Shown: piece after piece, positions 60,834 through 64,000 of the stretch
Numbering within the stretch: the stretch's first letter is position 1
How the letters are laid out: each line of letters begins with the position of its first letter
DNA from: Psychroserpens luteus
Lineage (GTDB): Bacteria; Bacteroidota; Bacteroidia; Flavobacteriales; Flavobacteriaceae
DNA length: 64,000 nucleotides
Assembly (NCBI RefSeq): GCF_015319355.1
Contig: NZ_JADILU010000003.1
Span: 186,001 to 250,000 of the forward strand
Direction of reading: 5' to 3'
The notes under the pieces: generated by a model
Database searches by the model: none
What the model was told of the DNA's origin: nothing
Seen by the model: the letters and a program-made list of their open reading frames with translations, nothing else
Program-made: the position numbers and the translations under genes

Positions 60834-61211
60834 CTAGTTAGGTTGAATTAATTAGCGTTACGAATATATACAAATAGGTACTGAATGTCCATAGGTTTAA
60901 TGCAAAAACTTAAGTGTTAGGGGATTATTTGCAGATATGTTCGGTAAAGTGAGGTTTTTTTGTTTGATACGCTTCTATAATTTACTCAGGTGTGCGTATT
61001 TGAATGTTATAAAAACCTTTTATGATTGTGTGAATATCATCGAGAGGTTTTATTGTTTTGCTTAGGCTTATGAGCTTACTTAAGCGTTATAAATAGAAAT
61101 GTATTACAAAATAAATGCATTTCATCGATTATTTACGCATTTCGTAGTGATTATTTCATTTTAGTATTACATTAGCGCCAACTAAATATTTTCATTAAAA
61201 CCCCAAGTCTA
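60834..61211. other. 378-bp intergenic region
   Basis: The region is AT-rich with no ORF of note. Weak inverted repeats such as GCTTA-TAAGC near 61062-61088 are present, but no terminator or promoter can be confidently placed. It contains the promoters of the divergent HAD gene and the T9SS protein gene. Confidence 0.4.
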
Positions 61212-62030
61212 ATGAAAGCGCTATACTACTTATGCTTCGCTATGTTTTTTTTAATGCCTGTAAGAGGTGTTTGTTCGTCGTTTGATTACGATGATATTAC
61301 AACAACAAATACTCAAGTGCAGCGTGTTCGCATTGATGTTACAACTTCTACTGGTTTTGTTCGTCATTTATTATTAGCGTTTACACCTGATAATGCTGCA
61401 ACAGACGAATATGATTATGGTTATGATGCTGTGAATTATGATAATTATGCAGATGATAGCAGCTGGATGATTGGAGAACAACGTTGTAATATACAAGGTG
61501 TTGGTGCTTTTAATAATTCTAAAACGTATCCTTTAGGATTATTTTTGTCTAATGCTGGAAATGTAGAGTTTTCTCTAACAGCTCTAGAGCATTTTGATGA
61601 AGCCATTAACGTTTATATCTATGATTCATTAAATAACACAACAACATCTATTTTTAACAGCAACCTTATAGAAACGATGCCAGAAGGTGATAGTACAAAT
61701 CGTTTTTACATTGCATTTACTAATAATATTAATGCAATGGTATTTGCTGATAGTACATTGTCTACACAAGACATTACTTTGGGCACACCACAAATTAGCT
61801 ATATTAGTTCTACTAAAGAGCTCAAGATAGAAGTGCCACAAGATTTGAGTTTCCAAGATATTGATTTGTATAATATTTTAGGACAGCGTGTGAAACAATG
61901 GTCTAATTTAGCTTCTAATTCGTCTGGGACTTATAACATATCATTATCTAATATTTCTAAAGGAACGTATTTAGTGAGTCTCAAAACCAAAACCGGTAAA
62001 TTCAATAAGCGTTTGATTATATCTAAATAG
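61212..62030 (+). CDS. T9SS type A sorting domain-containing secreted protein
   Basis: A 272-residue exported protein with a signal peptide (MKALYYLCFAMFFLMPVRGV). The central part (about residues 30-190) is beta-rich with Asp/Asn/Tyr-rich stretches. The C-terminal ~75 residues form a type A sorting domain: LYNILGQRVKQWSNL, then GTYNISLSNISKGTYLVSL and the basic KRLIISK. This directs secretion through the type IX system found only in Bacteroidota. The cargo function is unknown. Confidence 0.92.
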   Translation: MKALYYLCFAMFFLMPVRGVCSSFDYDDITTTNTQVQRVRIDVTTSTGFVRHLLLAFTPDNAATDEYDYGYDAVNYDNYADDSSWMIGEQRCNIQGVGAFNNSKTYPLGLFLSNAGNVEFSLTALEHFDEAINVYIYDSLNNTTTSIFNSNLIETMPEGDSTNRFYIAFTNNINAMVFADSTLSTQDITLGTPQISYISSTKELKIEVPQDLSFQDIDLYNILGQRVKQWSNLASNSSGTYNISLSNISKGTYLVSLKTKTGKFNKRLIISK

Positions 62031-62100
62031 TAAAACACCATCAGATATTGATTTTGATGACATTCTTTTTTGTAATTTTAGAGTTGCAAATTAAGAACGT

Positions 62101-63267
62101 ATGTCAAAGAAAAAATTAGGCTTAAATACCATTTGTACTCACGTAGGTGAAATAAAAGATGAGCAGTTTAAAGGTGCAATTTCACCTATCTATTTATCTA
62201 CATCTTATGAGTTTGATGATGTTGATGTTAAGCGTTATCCACGATATTTTAATACTCCAAATCAAGAGTTTTTAGCTAAAAAAATAGCAGCATTAGAGCA
62301 TACTGAATCTGCCATGATTTTTGGAAGCGGAATGGCAGCCATAAGCCACATGTTTCTCGCTTTTTTACAAACAGGAGATCATATCGTCGTTCAAAACACT
62401 TTATATGGAGGAACGAGTAATTTTATTCGTGAGGAATTCCATAAATATGGTATTGAGTATACTTTTACCAATGGTTATGCGGTTTCAGATTTTGAAGCAG
62501 CAATTCAACCCAACACCAAATTGATTCACATCGAGACACCTTCTAACCCTTTATTAACCATTACAGATATAAAAGGCGTTGCTAATTTAGCAAAATCAAA
62601 AGGCATTGTCACGACAATCGATAATACATTTGCAAGTCCTGTAAATCAAAATCCAATAGATTTAGGTATTGATATCGTGATGCACTCAGCAACCAAATAT
62701 TTAGGAGGCCACAGTGATATCTTGGCTGGAGCAGTTGCGAGTTCTAAAGAACATATGGATCGCATTTGGAACGTCTCTAAAAACCTAGGAGGAAGCTTAA
62801 GTGATATGACCGTTTGGATGTTAGAGCGTAGTATGAAAACTTTAGCACTTCGTGTGAAAGCACAGAATAAAAATGCTCGTAAACTAGCTAAGTTTTTAAA
62901 CAAACACGAAGACGTTTCTAAAGTCTATTATCCAGGTTTAAAAAGTCATCCAGAACATCAATTAGCAAAAGAACAAATGCACGATTTTGGTGCCATGATG
63001 TCTTTTGAGCTCGTTGAAGGTATAGACGCGATGGCTTTTATGAAACAGCTCCATTTAATCAAACCATCCATGAGTTTAGCAGGTGTTGAGAGCACGATGT
63101 TGCTACCATCTCAAACGTCTCACGCATTACTAACGCAAGAGCAACGTGATGTTGTTGGGATTAGTAATCAATTGATACGATTTTCCGTAGGTATAGAAAC
63201 ATTTAAAGATTTAAAAGCCGATATTGCGCAAGCAATTAATAACACTAAAACCATCTCTTTTGCATAA
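62101..63267 (+). CDS. Trans-sulfuration PLP enzyme (Cys/Met metabolism)
   Basis: A 388-residue PLP-dependent enzyme of the cystathionine gamma-synthase/lyase and O-acyl-homoserine sulfhydrylase family. Signatures are GLNTICTHVGE, the FGSGMAAISHMFLAFL phosphate-binding region, VQNTLYGGTSN, TIDNTFASPVNQNP and the Schiff-base Lys in HSATKYLGGHSD (about residue 200), then LVEGIDAMAFMKQL. The exact reaction cannot be fixed by sequence alone. It is followed by, and overlaps by 8 bp, rlmF in another frame. Confidence 0.93.
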   Translation: MSKKKLGLNTICTHVGEIKDEQFKGAISPIYLSTSYEFDDVDVKRYPRYFNTPNQEFLAKKIAALEHTESAMIFGSGMAAISHMFLAFLQTGDHIVVQNTLYGGTSNFIREEFHKYGIEYTFTNGYAVSDFEAAIQPNTKLIHIETPSNPLLTITDIKGVANLAKSKGIVTTIDNTFASPVNQNPIDLGIDIVMHSATKYLGGHSDILAGAVASSKEHMDRIWNVSKNLGGSLSDMTVWMLERSMKTLALRVKAQNKNARKLAKFLNKHEDVSKVYYPGLKSHPEHQLAKEQMHDFGAMMSFELVEGIDAMAFMKQLHLIKPSMSLAGVESTMLLPSQTSHALLTQEQRDVVGISNQLIRFSVGIETFKDLKADIAQAINNTKTISFA

Positions 63268-64000
63268 AAATAATAAACATTCTAAAGGTTACGATTTTGA
63301 ACTTTTAGTACAGAGTTCTCCAAAACTAGAAGAATTTATTTTTACTAATTCCTTCGGAAATGTAACCATTGACTTCGCTAATCCTAAAGCAGTAAAATCG
63401 TTAAATACAGCCTTACTGAAAGAGCATTACGGAATTGACTATTGGGAATTTCCTGATGCTAATTTATGTCCGCCAATTCCAGGTCGTGTAGAATATATTC
63501 ATGTCATACATAATTTGCTTAAAAAATCAGGTGTTAAAGATAAAATCACAGTATTAGATATAGGGACAGGAGCATCTTGTATTTATCCGCTTTTAGGACA
63601 TGCAGAATATGGTTGGCGTTTTATAGCTTCGGAAATCGACAAACAAGCCATCAAGGCTGCTCAAACAATAATAATTAAAAATAAACTCAGTAAATCCATA
63701 GAATTGCGTCATCAAGACAATGAGCAAAACATCCTGACCGGAATTTTAAAACCTACAGAGAAAGTAAATGCAGCGATGTGTAATCCGCCATTCTATAAAG
63801 ATGAAGAACACGCTAATGAAAGTACATTACTTAAACAAAAAGGATTAGGCAAACAAACCAGTAAAGTGGTTCGTAATTTTAGTGGTACAGCAAAAGAGTT
63901 GTGGTATCCAGGAGGAGAAAAAGCCTTTGTACATAATTATTTGTATCAAAGTTCACTTCTTAAAACGAATTGTTTTTGGTATACCTGTTTGGTTTCTAGA
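63260..64000 (+). CDS. rlmF: 23S rRNA (adenine-1618-N6)-methyltransferase (partial)
   Basis: An open frame to the window end (247 codons visible). It reads HKNNKHSKGYDFELLVQSS, DYWEFPDANLCPPIPGRVEY, the SAM motif TVLDIGTGASCIYPLLG and catalytic AMCNPPFYKDEEH, all RlmF hallmarks. The probable start is TTG at 63260, with no in-frame ATG nearby; the frame overlaps the PLP enzyme stop by 8 bp. The C-terminal end is cut off by the window. Confidence 0.9.
   Translation, partial: MHKNNKHSKGYDFELLVQSSPKLEEFIFTNSFGNVTIDFANPKAVKSLNTALLKEHYGIDYWEFPDANLCPPIPGRVEYIHVIHNLLKKSGVKDKITVLDIGTGASCIYPLLGHAEYGWRFIASEIDKQAIKAAQTIIIKNKLSKSIELRHQDNEQNILTGILKPTEKVNAAMCNPPFYKDEEHANESTLLKQKGLGKQTSKVVRNFSGTAKELWYPGGEKAFVHNYLYQSSLLKTNCFWYTCLVSR

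Noticed and set aside
2623-63634. TTCCGAAG octamer as a KOPS-type polar motif
   Set aside because: Strand counts in this window are nearly equal (15 and 17), so no orientation bias supports KOPS behaviour here.
1-64000. tRNA, rRNA or tmRNA genes
   Set aside because: No cloverleaf-like segment with conserved TψC/D-loop sequence or rRNA-like stretch was noticed by eye on either strand; a covariance-model scan would be decisive.

Overview
The window is an AT-rich chromosomal segment from a marine-type member of the Flavobacteriaceae (Bacteroidota). Evidence for this is a type IX secretion C-terminal domain (61212-62030), an S46 dipeptidyl-peptidase, DUF4290, DUF2911 and Lacal_2735-type small proteins, and promoters of the Bacteroidota form TTG-N19-TAnnTTTG (clearest upstream of the HU gene). 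There are almost no Shine-Dalgarno sequences. No rRNA, tRNA, CRISPR array or prophage was seen.

Layout. 1-4876: housekeeping genes (end of a class IV aminotransferase, YqgE/AlgH, HU, and an ATPase-recQ-fmt operon). 4950-9310: an accessory block in which three unrelated minus-strand genes are separated by imperfectly palindromic ~57-140 bp repeats. One repeat junction is interrupted by a complete IS3-family element, and a solo end of the same IS family lies beside another repeat. The block looks like a cassette array. 9383-15683: a Crp/Fnr-ribB pair, an S46 peptidase, DUF493, DUF4290 and a MurA whose catalytic Cys is Asp.

15866-30208: a long minus-strand run resembling a light/oxidative-stress regulon. 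It starts with a TetR-like regulator, followed by an ABC1 kinase, flavin reductase, NAD-binding/DUF2867 protein, DUF2256 mini zinc finger, DASH cryptochrome, Fe-S (6-4)-type photolyase and a divergent photolyase. Beyond these come TIGR03643, an SDR, glutathione peroxidase, TspO, SRPBCC and a classical photolyase. Two ~46 bp promoter-proximal sequences (21654-21700 and 30233-30277) are near copies of each other and probably co-regulate two transcription units.

30519-37809: DUF2911, then a PIG-L/31-aa peptide/sodium symporter/Gfo-Idh operon, a lipoprotein archaemetzincin and a VOC protein. 37962-47889: two convergent operons holding three ATP-grasp or ATP-grasp-like proteins, a GCS2-type carboxylate-amine ligase, a class I glutamine amidotransferase, an M17 aminopeptidase and two esterase-fold hydrolases. 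This is a strong candidate for a peptide or amide metabolite pathway. One ATP-grasp enzyme carries a ~97-residue histone-H1-like Lys/Ala tail. 48341-56900: MscS, Maf, a UbiA prenyltransferase, KdsC, DUF2520, truncated haemoglobin and a fused CcsBA cytochrome c maturation protein. 56901-58023: MscL surrounded by several intergenic repeat families. 58024-64000: DUF2452, small membrane proteins, an orphan DUF4255 (contractile-injection tail-cap type), HAD, a T9SS cargo protein, a trans-sulfuration PLP enzyme and the start of rlmF.

Across the whole window the octamer TTCCGAAG/CTTCGGAA occurs 32 times by hand count, about evenly on both strands, where only one or two are expected by composition. 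In three genes it forms a small UUCG-tetraloop hairpin between the stop codon and the terminator.
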